From positions 1 to 64,000 of the forward strand of contig JAQXDZ010000015.1 of NCBI GenBank assembly GCA_029251085.1: DNA of 64,000 bases. Direction: 5' to 3'. A model generated the notes under the pieces. The model was given only the letters and a program-made list of their open reading frames with translations, was not told the DNA's origin and did no database searches. Positions 1 to 11,100 of this stretch are shown here, one piece after another; position 1 is the first letter of the stretch, and the number at the start of each line of letters is the position of its first letter. The translations under genes and the position numbers were made by a program. Source of the stretch: Mariniblastus sp. (GTDB lineage Bacteria > Planctomycetota > Planctomycetia > Pirellulales > Pirellulaceae).

Positions 1-1616
1 TCAGCATAGTGAGCGGTTTCATTGTAAAACGGGTTGATGCAAACGTGATACGGAATTAGCTCCTCATCGCACATAACATCTTTGGTCAAACTTTCCTCTG
101 GCCAAGTCATTGGTGCGTCAAGATTATAGGTCATGTACGCATCAATTTTTGTTCGCTCCTGCAAAAGATACAGGTAAATAATTTCACCGACCCGCATCCG
201 CCTCCAGACGTTCGCCAATGGATACTCCGGTGGATCTTCGAGAACGCTCCAGGTCTTCGCTGAAGGTGGCATCGCTGGTGTTTTTACAATCGGATCCAAG
301 CCACCCCATGGCGACCAACACCAGCCTCCTTTTTTCCCGACACTTCCAACCAAGCCGTTGAGAAGACCGATTGCGCGATCATTGTAGAACCCGTTTAGAT
401 GAGCCGAGGAACCACGATTACACATCGTCGTCGCCGCCGGTGCCGCTGCTGCAAATTCTAACGCAATTCTTTTTATGTCCGCTGCGGGAACACCGGAAAC
501 AGACTCGGCCCATTCAGGTGTTGAATCCTTCAGATGCGATTTCAATTCATCAACGCTGCTCGTCGTCCAACCATTGACAAAACTCTCATCGTAAACTCCC
601 TCATTGAGAATTGTCTGGCACATTGCCAAAGCAACGGCGCCATCAGTTCCCGGGAACGGAGCAAACCATTCGTCGCTGGCTCCCGCTGTATTGGAGAGTC
701 GAACATCGAACGTCACCATTTTGGCACCATTGTTGAAGCGACCATTCTGAATGCGATTTGCAAACGGGATATGACCTTGATGTGCTTCGAATGCATTGGA
801 ACCAAAATTCAAAATGTACTTTGAATTCTCGACATCATTAAGATCCCAGTCCGACTCCCACAGGTAAGCTAGATTCGCCGCCCGTCGATTACCACTGCAT
901 AGACTGCGATGGGACAGTTGTGTTTTGGTACCAAATGCATCTAAGAACCGCTTCAGTGCGTCTTTGGAACGCTGGCGACCCTGATGAAAAGCAAATCTCT
1001 CTGGATTCCCTGAATCCCGAATCGGTTTAAGCTTGGTTGAAATTTCGTTTAACGCTTCATCCCAAGTCAATCGTTTCCATTTCCCCTCACCACGCTTACC
1101 CACCCGCTTGATCGGATAAAGCAAACGCTCGGGATGGTACTGGTGATTAAGTCCAGCATGGCCACGTGCACACAATCGACCACGACTGTTAGGGTCGTTG
1201 GGATTACCCTCCAATTTAATCAGGCGCCCGTCTTTTACATGTCCGACAATCCCGCAAATGGTGCTGCACAACTGACACATGCCAGGAACTTTTTTAGTGC
1301 CTTTGTATTTATTTGGATCAGGCCACTGCCGTTTTGCATTGGGCCCCGGCAAAGGACAAACGCCAGGAGTGTTTTCTGTCCCTGCAGGATACGCCTCACC
1401 CTTGAGTTTCTTCCACTTTTCAAGATCAATTCCCTGCGGAGGCGCATTGCTTCCGGCTTGCTCTTGAGTCGCCGCAACGGACTGCTTAGCCTGCGGATCT
1501 TGAATTACTTCGTCTTGCTTGCAGCCCGACAAAACGGAAGCTGAAACCGTTGCCGCCCCAAGCTGTAAGAACCTACGTCGTGTCTGCACTGAATCGCGGG
1601 AAGAATCACTAGTCAT
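1..1616 (-). CDS. Molybdopterin oxidoreductase, catalytic subunit (partial, C-terminus off window)
   Basis: The frame is open from an ATG at 1616 to the left edge, so about 538 N-terminal residues are visible and the stop lies outside. The start MTSDSSRDSVQTRRRFLQLG carries a twin-arginine export signal, followed by a lipobox-like LSGC. Around residues 115-160 the [4Fe-4S] ligands appear as MCQLCSTICG (CxxCxxxC), and a fourth cysteine lies in GRLCARGHAG; this is the hallmark of the DMSO-reductase superfamily with a Mo-bis-MGD cofactor. The cysteine in SLCSGNRR is a plausible Mo ligand, by analogy with polysulfide/thiosulfate-reductase relatives; this is inference. It follows the four-cluster ferredoxin subunit gene by 137 bp on the same strand, as in PsrAB/PhsAB/TtrAB-type periplasmic oxidoreductases. 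The membrane anchor gene would be expected beyond the left edge. The substrate cannot be told from the sequence. Confidence 0.9.
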   Translation of the reverse strand, partial: MTSDSSRDSVQTRRRFLQLGAATVSASVLSGCKQDEVIQDPQAKQSVAATQEQAGSNAPPQGIDLEKWKKLKGEAYPAGTENTPGVCPLPGPNAKRQWPDPNKYKGTKKVPGMCQLCSTICGIVGHVKDGRLIKLEGNPNDPNSRGRLCARGHAGLNHQYHPERLLYPIKRVGKRGEGKWKRLTWDEALNEISTKLKPIRDSGNPERFAFHQGRQRSKDALKRFLDAFGTKTQLSHRSLCSGNRRAANLAYLWESDWDLNDVENSKYILNFGSNAFEAHQGHIPFANRIQNGRFNNGAKMVTFDVRLSNTAGASDEWFAPFPGTDGAVALAMCQTILNEGVYDESFVNGWTTSSVDELKSHLKDSTPEWAESVSGVPAADIKRIALEFAAAAPAATTMCNRGSSAHLNGFYNDRAIGLLNGLVGSVGKKGGWCWSPWGGLDPIVKTPAMPPSAKTWSVLEDPPEYPLANVWRRMRVGEIIYLYLLQERTKIDAYMTYNLDAPMTWPEESLTKDVMCDEELIPYHVCINPFYNETAHYA

Positions 1617-1753
1617 TATTCTTTATCTTTTTTATTTTGATACGAAGCCTAAACCCTTAGGCCGTCTGTAAAGCAAGTTGCGGTCGGGTGCACCCTCAAG
1701 CAAGAGGTAAAGCCAGGCGAACGGCTTATGGCGAAGCACTCAATCAATTGAAA

Positions 1754-2578
1754 TTACTCTTTCCAGTTGTAAATATTGTAGGCGTCATTGTTGTAAGACT
1801 CGCCTTCACGTGGCACTCGCGGTTCAATTTGAGCAGGCGCTGGACCAGCAAACCACATTCTTGGCTTGGTCTCCTTCTCGCCACGCAGTTGCACTAACTC
1901 AATATCATTTTCACCAGCCGCTTTCATGGCTAACGAGACTTTGGAGTTTGGATCGTTCAAATCACCAAAGTGAATCGCATCCGAAGGACACGTCGAAGCA
2001 CAGGCAGGCTCCATCTCTTCATCTATTCGGTGATAGCAATTATGGCACTTGACCGCCTGATTCGCGGAGGGATCAATGTAAATTGCTCCATAGGGACAAA
2101 CCTCTACACAAGTCGCGTGGCCACAACATTTTTCATAATCAATGACGACGCTTCCTCCCTCTCGTTTATGGAGAGCGCCGCAAGGGCAAGCCTTGATGCA
2201 GGGGGCGTCCTCACAATGCTGACACGCCATCGGTAGAAACATTCTTGCTACCTTCGGGTACTCACCAACATCTTGAAAAAAAGTTTGGCGAATATAATTG
2301 CCTAGCGGAACGTCGTTCTCGGCTTTACAAGAAACCTCGCAACCATGGCAGCCAAAGCAACGGCGGGTGTCAATAAACCAACCATACTTTTTGCCATCAT
2401 CGGGGGCTTTGATGCGTTCCTCCCAATAAGACTTGGGCTGGAAATAGGAGCTCGGATCGACAACGCCATCGGCGGCCGCTGGCTCTTGTGTTCCGGATTT
2501 TGCCGCTAGGATACCCGAAGCCGCCGCCACACCGGCAACACCGAGGAACTCTCGGCGGTCTTTTTTCTCGTCAGTCAT
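1754..2578 (-). CDS. Tat-exported four-cluster iron-sulfur subunit (NrfC/PsrB/DmsB family)
   Basis: A 274-residue electron-transfer subunit. It begins with a twin-arginine leader (DRREFLGVAGVAAASG). Four ferredoxin-type cysteine clusters follow: CFGCHGCEVSCKAEN, CQHCEDAPCIKACP, CCGHATCVEVCP, and CHNCYHR with a later CASTCPSDAIHFG. That pattern gives four [4Fe-4S] clusters, as in DmsB, PsrB and NrfC. It should wire the molybdopterin subunit encoded just downstream (137 bp gap, same strand) to a quinone-reactive membrane subunit. The first cluster has the CxxCxxC start typical of the family, and the length is normal. The gene is the first of its operon in this window, with a 388-bp gap to a divergent gene on its 5' side. 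Confidence 0.93.
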   Translation of the reverse strand: MTDEKKDRREFLGVAGVAAASGILAAKSGTQEPAAADGVVDPSSYFQPKSYWEERIKAPDDGKKYGWFIDTRRCFGCHGCEVSCKAENDVPLGNYIRQTFFQDVGEYPKVARMFLPMACQHCEDAPCIKACPCGALHKREGGSVVIDYEKCCGHATCVEVCPYGAIYIDPSANQAVKCHNCYHRIDEEMEPACASTCPSDAIHFGDLNDPNSKVSLAMKAAGENDIELVQLRGEKETKPRMWFAGPAPAQIEPRVPREGESYNNDAYNIYNWKE

Positions 2579-2966
2579 TTAAATCGCAGTGCTTGCAAAA
2601 ATGGAGCGTAAGAATGCTCCTAAGATAAAAAAATTACCGGTTTAATTCAATTGTAGTCCCGCACCAAAATGCCCAAATGTCTTTTGGTTCACCAAACTTC
2701 AAAATTCCCGAAAAGCGATGGTTCAACGGCAAGGCCACCATCGCATTGGGTTTCGGCCAATGCATTGAAATTATTATTTAAATAAAATTCTAAATGTCAG
2801 GTCTGCCATCGCTAAATTACGCGTGTCCACAACTGCCGACGGCACAAACCAGACAAATTACCGATCTTTTGAACCCCTTTTGCGTCTCTAGGTCTGGTTT
2901 GCTAAAACTGCGGCTAAATAATTTATCGCCAAATTTGTACCCCACACTTGCAATCGAAAGCAAAAA
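2579..2966. other. Divergent intergenic region, no gene seen
   Basis: This 388-bp stretch lies between the minus-strand oxidoreductase operon and the plus-strand beta-propeller gene. It is AT-rich in the middle (about 2765-2800) and should hold both promoters. I could not assign convincing -35/-10 pairs, operators or RNA elements, and no conserved short ORF is visible. Confidence 0.5.
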
Positions 2967-4340
2967 ATGACGATCTTTCCACGGCTGATCTGCTTAATCG
3001 CGTGTGTCCTCTGCTTCGTCTCGGTCGACCACAACTCCTTTGCTCAAGATGCAAATTCCAATTGGCAACAATTCCGAGGCCCCACTGGAAATGGCGTCTC
3101 AACAACGGCCAAACCGCCAGTTGAGTGGAGTGGCGACAGTGAAAACCTAAAGTGGAAAACGCCGATCCCCGGCAAAGGTAGTTCGAGCCCGATTGTCTGG
3201 GAGGACAAAGTCTACCTGATGACCGCTGTCGACACCGGCAAGACACCGTCCGGCGAAAAAGAAGCTGCGCCTCCCACCACGCAATCGCAGGGACGCCCAG
3301 GCGGCGGACGGTCTCGCGGGCGGTTCGGACGCGGCAAACCACCAACGACCATCAACGAGTTTTACCTTCTTTGCCTCAATCGAGACGATGGCACGATTGA
3401 ATGGAAAACTAAATTAACCGAAACGGTTCCGCACGAAGGGAAACACAGCACTAACACCTTCTGCTCAGCTTCTCCGGTCACCGACGGAAAGCACATCTAT
3501 GCTTCGTTCGGTTCCTTCGGTTTATTCTGCGTCGACATGGACGGCAAGCTTGTCTGGAAACGCAATTTTGGAAAAATGTCTACCCGAAACTCCTTCGGTG
3601 AAGGCGCGTCGCCGGCCCTCTTTAAAAACAAACTCTGCGTGATCTGGGATCACGAAGGAGATTCATTTATCGAAACCATGGATGCGACTACCGGCAAGAC
3701 AATCTGGAAAAAAGACCGCGTGGAACCGACGGGATGGGCTACTCCTCGGATTGTCGAACACGGGGGTGGTGTACAGGTGATTGCAAACGCAACCAAAGTG
3801 AAGAGCTACGACCTCGCAGATGGATCGCTTTTATGGGAATGCGGAGGCCAAACCGGCAACCCAATCCCGACCCCGATTATCTTGGATGACTTTGCGATCT
3901 GCATGACAGGATTCCGCAACTCCGCCTGCTATGCAATTCCTCTGGACAGCCGTGGAGACATTACCGACACCGATAAAATCATTTGGAACACACGCGACAT
4001 TGGCCCTTACGTCCCGACGGGTGTACTTTACGATGGAACCCTCTACGGTTCCAAATCAAGTTCTGCCGTACTAACGGCAGTCGATGCAAAAACGGGCGAG
4101 ACCATTATTGAAACTTCCCGCCTCGATGGAATTCGCGCGATTTATTCATCAATGGTGGCCGCCGACGGGCATGTCTTTATCACCGGCAGAAGCGGCAAAA
4201 CGGTCGTTCTCAACCACGGTAATGAATTAAATATTGCTGCGACCAACGATCTCGGTGAAGCAGTCGACGCCACACCCGCCCTCGCTGGAAATCAAATATT
4301 CATTCGTGGCGAAAACAATTTGTACTGCTTCGAAGACTAA
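2967..4340 (+). CDS. Exported PQQ-like beta-propeller protein (BamB-like fold)
   Basis: A 457-residue protein with a classical signal peptide (MTIFPRLICLIACVLCF, ending near FAQ-DAN). The mature part begins NWQQFRGPTGNG, the usual opening of planctomycete PQQ-binding-like repeat proteins. Propeller blades of the form 'LNRDDGTIEWKTKL', 'DATTGKTIWKKD' and 'DLADGSLLWECG' recur through the protein. A short Gly/Arg-rich insert (RPGGGRSRGRFGRGKPP, about residues 110-127) interrupts the early blades. The catalytic features of true quinoprotein dehydrogenases are not obvious, so binding of PQQ is not implied. The role is probably periplasmic scaffolding or binding; the exact function is unknown. It is transcribed alone and its 3' end faces a convergent gene. 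Confidence 0.88.
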   Translation: MTIFPRLICLIACVLCFVSVDHNSFAQDANSNWQQFRGPTGNGVSTTAKPPVEWSGDSENLKWKTPIPGKGSSSPIVWEDKVYLMTAVDTGKTPSGEKEAAPPTTQSQGRPGGGRSRGRFGRGKPPTTINEFYLLCLNRDDGTIEWKTKLTETVPHEGKHSTNTFCSASPVTDGKHIYASFGSFGLFCVDMDGKLVWKRNFGKMSTRNSFGEGASPALFKNKLCVIWDHEGDSFIETMDATTGKTIWKKDRVEPTGWATPRIVEHGGGVQVIANATKVKSYDLADGSLLWECGGQTGNPIPTPIILDDFAICMTGFRNSACYAIPLDSRGDITDTDKIIWNTRDIGPYVPTGVLYDGTLYGSKSSSAVLTAVDAKTGETIIETSRLDGIRAIYSSMVAADGHVFITGRSGKTVVLNHGNELNIAATNDLGEAVDATPALAGNQIFIRGENNLYCFED

Positions 4341-4377
4341 CCAACGTTTCGCTAGTTCGAGTTTGGCAGACACAATT

Positions 4378-5037
4378 TCAGTCAACCAAGTGCAGCGTTT
4401 GCCAAAGACTAGGGTCTTCCATAATCGGCAATTCAGGCCCCATGGCCAGTGTTTGCCAGCCTAATTCGCGATCGTTCACTGCATAATTAAAACCAACAAA
4501 TTGATGGTCATCCGTATTCCAACCATGGAGTGCTTTGCCAGGAATAAACGCGGTTAAACTATAACCCTGTTTTGTGATCTTCGATTTCACGTCTATTTTA
4601 AACCGGTTAATCGTCGGAGAATCATCTCGACTTCGATTGATCTTCAGCATCGAAGCCATGGGGCTTTCGTTTCGAATTCCCCCGCCGCTAGGCAATAAAA
4701 CAAACCAATGGCAAAATTTAGAAGCGCGATGAACATTGTGTACATCCCGTGTATCAATCCAGACCTGAAGACCATCACTGTCAAGCAACTGTGTTTCACG
4801 ACACCAAAGCGATTGCTCTTTTTTGTTTACTTCTAAGCGAAAGAACAATCCCTCCTCACTCCAACCGACCCGCATATCAGCAAAATCGACCTGCCCTTCA
4901 AAAGCGCCAAAATTGGGAATCCGGAAAGCCTCGGTAAGCTCAATCTTCCCACCAGGTTTGCCGGGAAACTTTTTGCAAGCGATACGGTATTGAAAAAGGA
5001 GGTTCTTAGGAACCTGAGATACGATGGAATTACTCAT
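4378..5037 (-). CDS. CBM9/DOMON-like fold protein
   Basis: A 219-residue protein without a signal peptide. Its sequence resembles the beta-sandwich of carbohydrate-binding module family 9 and DOMON-like proteins. The visible family features are 'ADMRVGWSEEGLFFRLEV', then 'DGLQVWIDTRDVHNVHRAS', then a C-terminal 'YSLTAFIPGKALHGW' strand. Several planctomycetes carry similar stand-alone cytoplasmic proteins of unknown role. It lies 68 bp downstream of the double uvrA gene on the same strand and may be co-transcribed with it. There is no direct evidence for a ligand. The alternative is a non-carbohydrate-binding member of the fold. Confidence 0.75.
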   Translation of the reverse strand: MSNSIVSQVPKNLLFQYRIACKKFPGKPGGKIELTEAFRIPNFGAFEGQVDFADMRVGWSEEGLFFRLEVNKKEQSLWCRETQLLDSDGLQVWIDTRDVHNVHRASKFCHWFVLLPSGGGIRNESPMASMLKINRSRDDSPTINRFKIDVKSKITKQGYSLTAFIPGKALHGWNTDDHQFVGFNYAVNDRELGWQTLAMGPELPIMEDPSLWQTLHLVD

Positions 5038-5105
5038 AGATCACCACTCTTAAAAACGCAAACAATCAACTTAAAAACAAAACTAAATAAACTAAGATCC
5101 GAACC

Positions 5106-8100
5106 CTAGTGTGGGATCGATCCTGCATGTTCGACCAGGTAACTCTTCAACTCTTCGCTGCTTACCTGTTCGATTTGAGAGAAACTCATTTCAACAAAAT
5201 CAAATCCATCCTCCGTTCTCACCACCGGTTCTTCTTCAAAAACGGTAATCGAATCAATCCCTCCGGCATCGACAGGCCGGGACAACTGCAATTTCACGGC
5301 ATCGTTTTTCTTCGTCTCGATACTGGCCCATGGCCTCTCTTGACTCGGCAGAAAAATTTCGACGACCTGCTCATCACCCCAGACAAATTTCCCGTCGGGC
5401 ACCGCAGTTTGAATAACCTGATGAAGCGTTTCAAGCACCTCAGGCTCCCAGTGAATCTCGGTGCCACTGGCAAAACCCTTTCTCATGAAATGCCATTTTT
5501 CGCCCAGTTTTGCCCAGGGTGTCTCAGCCTTTACATCGATTGGCTTTGCCTCTGCTTTATTCCGAAAGCTCGCGATGGCATCATCCAGGAAACTCCAAAA
5601 ACCGGGAATATCGATTTCGGTGAGAGTATGAACCTTGATTTCGATCTCCTGCCAAGAGGCTTTTCCAGCAGCAATTTTCACCCGTGGAGTGTTCCCATAA
5701 ACCGGAACATCTTCCATATCGTTGGGCCTTAACAACGGGATCTGGTCAACCAACTCCTCTCGCCTAAAGGTCTTAGGTCTCGCTCGGAATTTCATTTTCA
5801 AGAACCACGGATCTCCCGTCGATGCTTCCAAAAACGCACCCTGACTTTTCTTGGTTCCCTGAATCGACACCGTTGATCTATCGTTCCAATTGGTTTCGCC
5901 AAACCCTTCGTGCTGCTGAATATAATCAACCACGCGAGCAAGAACTTCGCCGTCCCACTTAACAGGCTCTCCAGCTCTGCCAACACGATCCTTGGTGTGC
6001 CATTGCCTTCCGTCAGACTCCCAAGGCATCTGTGCATTGGCGCCAACATCTTCGATGTCCATGTCGCCTTTTTTCCACCGATCGTCGGTCGAGGGGTCGT
6101 AGACCTTTCGTTTCTTATAAGGATCGGAAGCCAACACTGGCTCGAGGGCTTCTCCAGTCCAGCTCCTCGGCATCGAGGCTTTACTCTTTCCGGATTTCCC
6201 AGCCTTTTCCCGGGCCCGCTGTGCGTACTCAACAATCATTTCAGGAGTTCCCTGAATGACAATATTGCCTCCGCCAGCTCCAGCCTCGGGTCCTAAATCG
6301 ACGACCCAATCCGCAGCTTTGATCATATCTAAATTGTGTTCGATCAGAACCACTGTGTTACCAATGTCGATCAATCGCTGCACCACATCGAGCAGCTTCT
6401 GCAAGTCTTCAAAATGCAACCCGGTGGTAGGCTCGTCCAAAAGATACATCGTGCGACCGGTATCGGGCCGGGCCAATTCGGCCGACAACTTAACGCGTTG
6501 AGCTTCACCCCCGGAGAGCGTGGGAGCGCTTTGCCCCAACGTAAGATAATCAAGTCCCACATCACACAGCGTCTGCAGAATTCGGCGAATTTTGGGAATA
6601 TTATGGAAGAGTTTTGCCGCTTCCGCGCAACTCATCTTCAGTACATCATCAATGTTTTTACCATTGTATTTAACGGCGAGCGTTTCTTCGTTGTAGCGAC
6701 GCCCCTGACAGGTTTCACAGGGCACCCAGACATCTGGAAGGAAATGCATTTCGATGCAAATATGTCCGTTCCCAGTACATTCCTCACAGCGCCCTCCGGG
6801 CACATTGAAGCTAAACCTTCGAGCGGTGTAGCCGCGGATTTTTGAATCTGGAAGATGCGCGAACAAATCGCGAATCGAATCAAACGCTCCCGTATAAGTC
6901 GCTGGATTCGAAGAAGGAGAATTACCAAGCGGCGTTTGGTCAACGCGAATCACTTTATTGACATTCTCAATTCCACGAATTCCCTTATGGGCACCCGGCG
7001 TCTGAGTGGATCGATGGAGCCGACGAGACAGAGCTTTAAACAAAATATCGTTGACCAGTGAACTTTTTCCACAACCACTCGGCCCCGTGACAACGGTCAG
7101 CGTTTCCAGTGGGAACTTTACCTCGATGTCTTTTAGGTTGTTGTGTCGAGCGCCAACAACATCGAGCGTCCGCGCTAATGTCTCTGTTTTCTTAGCAACT
7201 TTCTTCTTGGTAACTGCCTTTTTCTTTACCTTCTTTTTCACCGTTTTCGCTTTAATTTGTTCCTCAAGATCGAGCGAAAGGGCAGGGCGGCGATTACTCG
7301 GAATTGGGATAGCCTTTTTACCGCTCAGGTAAGGACCCGTTACCGAGCCACGCTTTTTGGCCAATTCCGCTGGTGTTCCCGAAGCAACAATTTGGCCACC
7401 GCCACTTCCCGCTTTGGGGCCAAAGTCACAGATCGCATCGCTGTTCTCGATTACCTCCTTGTCATGCTCAACAACAATCATCGTGTTGCCTAAGTCACGA
7501 AGCCGGTGCAGTGCCTTCAGCAGCCGCTTATTATCACGAGGGTGCAGGCCGATAGTCGGCTCATCCAAAACATAAAGAACCCCGCACAAACCACTCCCTA
7601 ACTGACTCGCCAACCGAATTCGTTGAGCCTCTCCATTGGAAAGCGATGCCGCAGTTCGATTGAGTGTCAAATACTCCAAACCAACGTCATTCAGGAAATC
7701 GACCCGTGCAGCGATCTCCCGGATCAACTCCCCGGCAATTTTCTTCTCGCGAGGATCCAGTTTCCATTTCTTAATCGTTTTCGCAAGCAACCCCATCGGC
7801 ATCCGGCAAATACCGTCGATCGTAACATCCCGAAAACGGACTGCCGCAGCGTCATCTCGCAAGCGACTTCCACCACATCCGCCACACTCCACTTCCCCAA
7901 TCAAAGACTGCATCCGCTGCCGCAAATTAGCCGATAATCGCGAGGCCTCTTCCATCGTCGGATAGACCCCTTTGTACTGGAACGAAAACAACATCTCGTC
8001 ATCACCATTGACCACCTCAAACCATCGATCATCCGTGCCGTAAAAGACCATTCTTCGATGGCGTGCTTCTAACTGATCAAAAGGGACATCGATTGGAATT

Positions 8101-11100
8101 CCAGTCCCGGTTGTCCAGGATTCCAGCATTTTCTGTGAGACGGCTGAATTTATATTTGGCCACAGCGATATCGCACCTTGGCGGAGGGACAATTCGGCGT
8201 CATTCATAATCGCCGCCGGATCCGCTCCCGTTTGCGTACCGATTCCCTCACAATCCCGACACCAACCAAGCTGGCTATTGAATGAAAAATTATGCGGAGT
8301 TAACGCGTCGAAACTGCGACCACAACAACCACAGGATAAATGCTGGCTATGCTTGACAGTCGTCCAATGTTGCTCGGAAACCTTATCAACCGGTTCGGCG
8401 ATCGTTAAAACGCCCTTCCCAATTGCCAATGCCGATTCAACACTCTCGGCAATCCGCCCGCGAGACGCTTTCTTAATCGAAATACGATCCACGACGATCT
8501 CAACATTGTGCCGCGAACGGCGATTAAGCAACGGAACTTCATCAATTCCGTAAGTGACTTGATCAATCCGCACTCGCACGAAACCATTGGATCGAATCTC
8601 CTCCCACAACTGCTCGTAAGTCTGATTAGCATCCAGTGAAATTGGCGCCATCAGCAACAACCGCGTTCCCTCTTTGTATTGTAGAAGTTTGTCAACAATG
8701 TCATCGCTGGTCTGTGTACCAATGGGCACATCGCATCCGGGACAATACGGCGTTCCCAAACGGGCCTGCAAAATCCGGAGATAGTCGTAAACCTCGGTTA
8801 CCGTCCCCACGGTACTTCGCGGGGTAGAGCCAAGGTTTTTTTGCTCAATGGCAATCGCTGGAGAAAGCCCTTCGATCTGCTCAACACGAGGCTTTTCTAA
8901 CTGATTTACAAATTGCCTTGCATAAGAACTCAAACTCTCGACATACCGTCGCTGCCCTTCAGCGTAAATCGTATCCATGGCAAGCGAACTTTTGCCGCTT
9001 CCACTGGGTCCACAGAACACGGTCATCTTGTCGCGGGCGATATCAACATCCACCGTTCGCAGACTATGCTGCTGGGCGCCACGAACCTTAATTTCCGATG
9101 CCTGAACGGGTGTCTTTGCCTTCGAGGTCGCTGGCTTCGCAATCACTGGCCGCGGAGCAAGTGCCTTTTTCAACGCTTTACCCGTGTAGGATTCGGGACA
9201 CGCCGCGACGTCTTCGGGAGTTCCTGCACAAACGACACGCCCACCGCCTGAACCACCCTCCGGCCCAATATCAATAATCCAGTCCGCTGTCTTGATAACA
9301 TCAAGATTGTGCTCCACCACCAACACGGTGTTGCCTGCGTCAACAAAGTTCTGCAACACTTTCAACAGCAACGAAATGTCAGCAAAATGCAATCCCGTCG
9401 TCGGCTCATCCAGGAGATAAAGCGTTTTACCGGTACTACGTTTCACGAGCTCTCGGGCGAGCTTGATTCGCTGAGCCTCTCCGCCCGATAGCGTTGGTGA
9501 CGGTTGGCCAATCTTTAGATAGTCGAGCCCAACGGCGTGTAACGTTTCTAGTTTCGTAAGCACTTTGGGAATGTTCTTAAAGAATCCCATCGCTTCTTGA
9601 ATGTCCATATTCAAAACGTCTGCGATTGATTTCTCGCGAAACTTGACCTGCAAAGTTTCGCGGTTGAATCGTTGTCCCATGCAAACAGGACAGGTGACCC
9701 AGACGTCGGCCAAGAAATCCATTTCGAGCTTGTTTGACCCATTTCCTTCACAAGCTTCACAGCGTCCGCCTTTTACGTTAAAGCTAAACCTTCCCGGAGC
9801 ATAACCTCGCGTTTTGGCTTCGGGTAATTGCGTATAGAGTTTGCGAATCTCATCAAACAATTTTATGTACGTTCCCGGGTTCGAACGCGGCGTTCGCCCA
9901 ATGGGAGACTGATCGATCGCGATCATCTTATCCATCAGCTCAACGCCCTCGAGTTCGTCAAACTCACCCGCTTCACTGATCCCTCCATTGAGAATCTCTC
10001 TCAACTCCTCCTTAACAATGTCGTTGACGAGTGAACTCTTGCCACTACCACTCACGCCAGTGACACAGACAAATTTCCCTAATGGAATTTCCACATCAAC
10101 ATTTTTTAAATTGTTGTGACGTGCGCCTTTGACCCGAAAGACCCGCTCGGAATCAAACGCTCGGCGAGCTTTCGGAATTTCGATTTCAAGATCACCTGAC
10201 AAATAGCGTGCGGTCAGGCTTTCCTTATTCTTTATAATCTCTGAAGGGTGGCCTTCGACCACAACCTCACCACCACGCACGCCGGGACCGGGGCCAAAAT
10301 CGATCAGATAGTCGGCAGCCCGCATTGTGTCTTCATCATGCTCAACGACAACAACCGTGTTCCCCAGATCTCTCAAATGCTGCAAGGTGCTTACCAACCG
10401 GTCGTTATCCCGCGGATGAAGCCCGATCGATGGTTCATCGAGGATATAAAGCACTCCCACGAGTCCGGCACCAATCTGCCCAGCCAATCGAATCCGCTGA
10501 CTCTCTCCGCCGGAAAGCGTGGGTGCCGTCCGGTTCAGCATGAGATACTCCAAACCGACGTTAAGCAAAAACCCAAGACGATTCCGGATCTCTTTGAGCG
10601 GTTCGGTTGCAACAAACTGCCGCGTTCCGTTTAACACCAGACCGGAGAAAAAATCATGAGCATCTGCGATCGATAAATCGCAAACCTGCGGCAAGGACAA
10701 ACTTGGTTGCTCTGAAAACTGAGAATTCTGAGTCTCTAACCGAAAGTGGCGAGCCTGCTGGTTGAGCCGGTCACCTTCGCATTCGATGCAGTGAACCTCG
10801 GCCATATATTCTTCAAGTTTTCGGATTTTTGCAGCACCGTTGGTATTCCGATATTTTTCGTCGAGTTCAGCAACAATGCCTGCAAACTTGCCACCGTATT
10901 TCATCGGCGAACTTCCACCTCGCCAGGTGTAAGTAATGTTTAACTCTCCGGTTCCGTAAAGCCAAATATCCTGTTGCTCTTCGGTCAAATCTTCCCACGC
11001 GGTTTCCAGCAGATGCCCCGTCTCAAGCCCCTGCTCTCGTTCGACCGTATCGGCTACGCCCTGATAAATGTGGCATTTCCAACGCCCCAATTCTTTCCAC

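Noticed and set aside
534..1544. Plus-strand frames of 96 and 136 codons at the left edge
   Set aside because: They lie opposite the molybdopterin oxidoreductase gene, which is clearly real on the minus strand.
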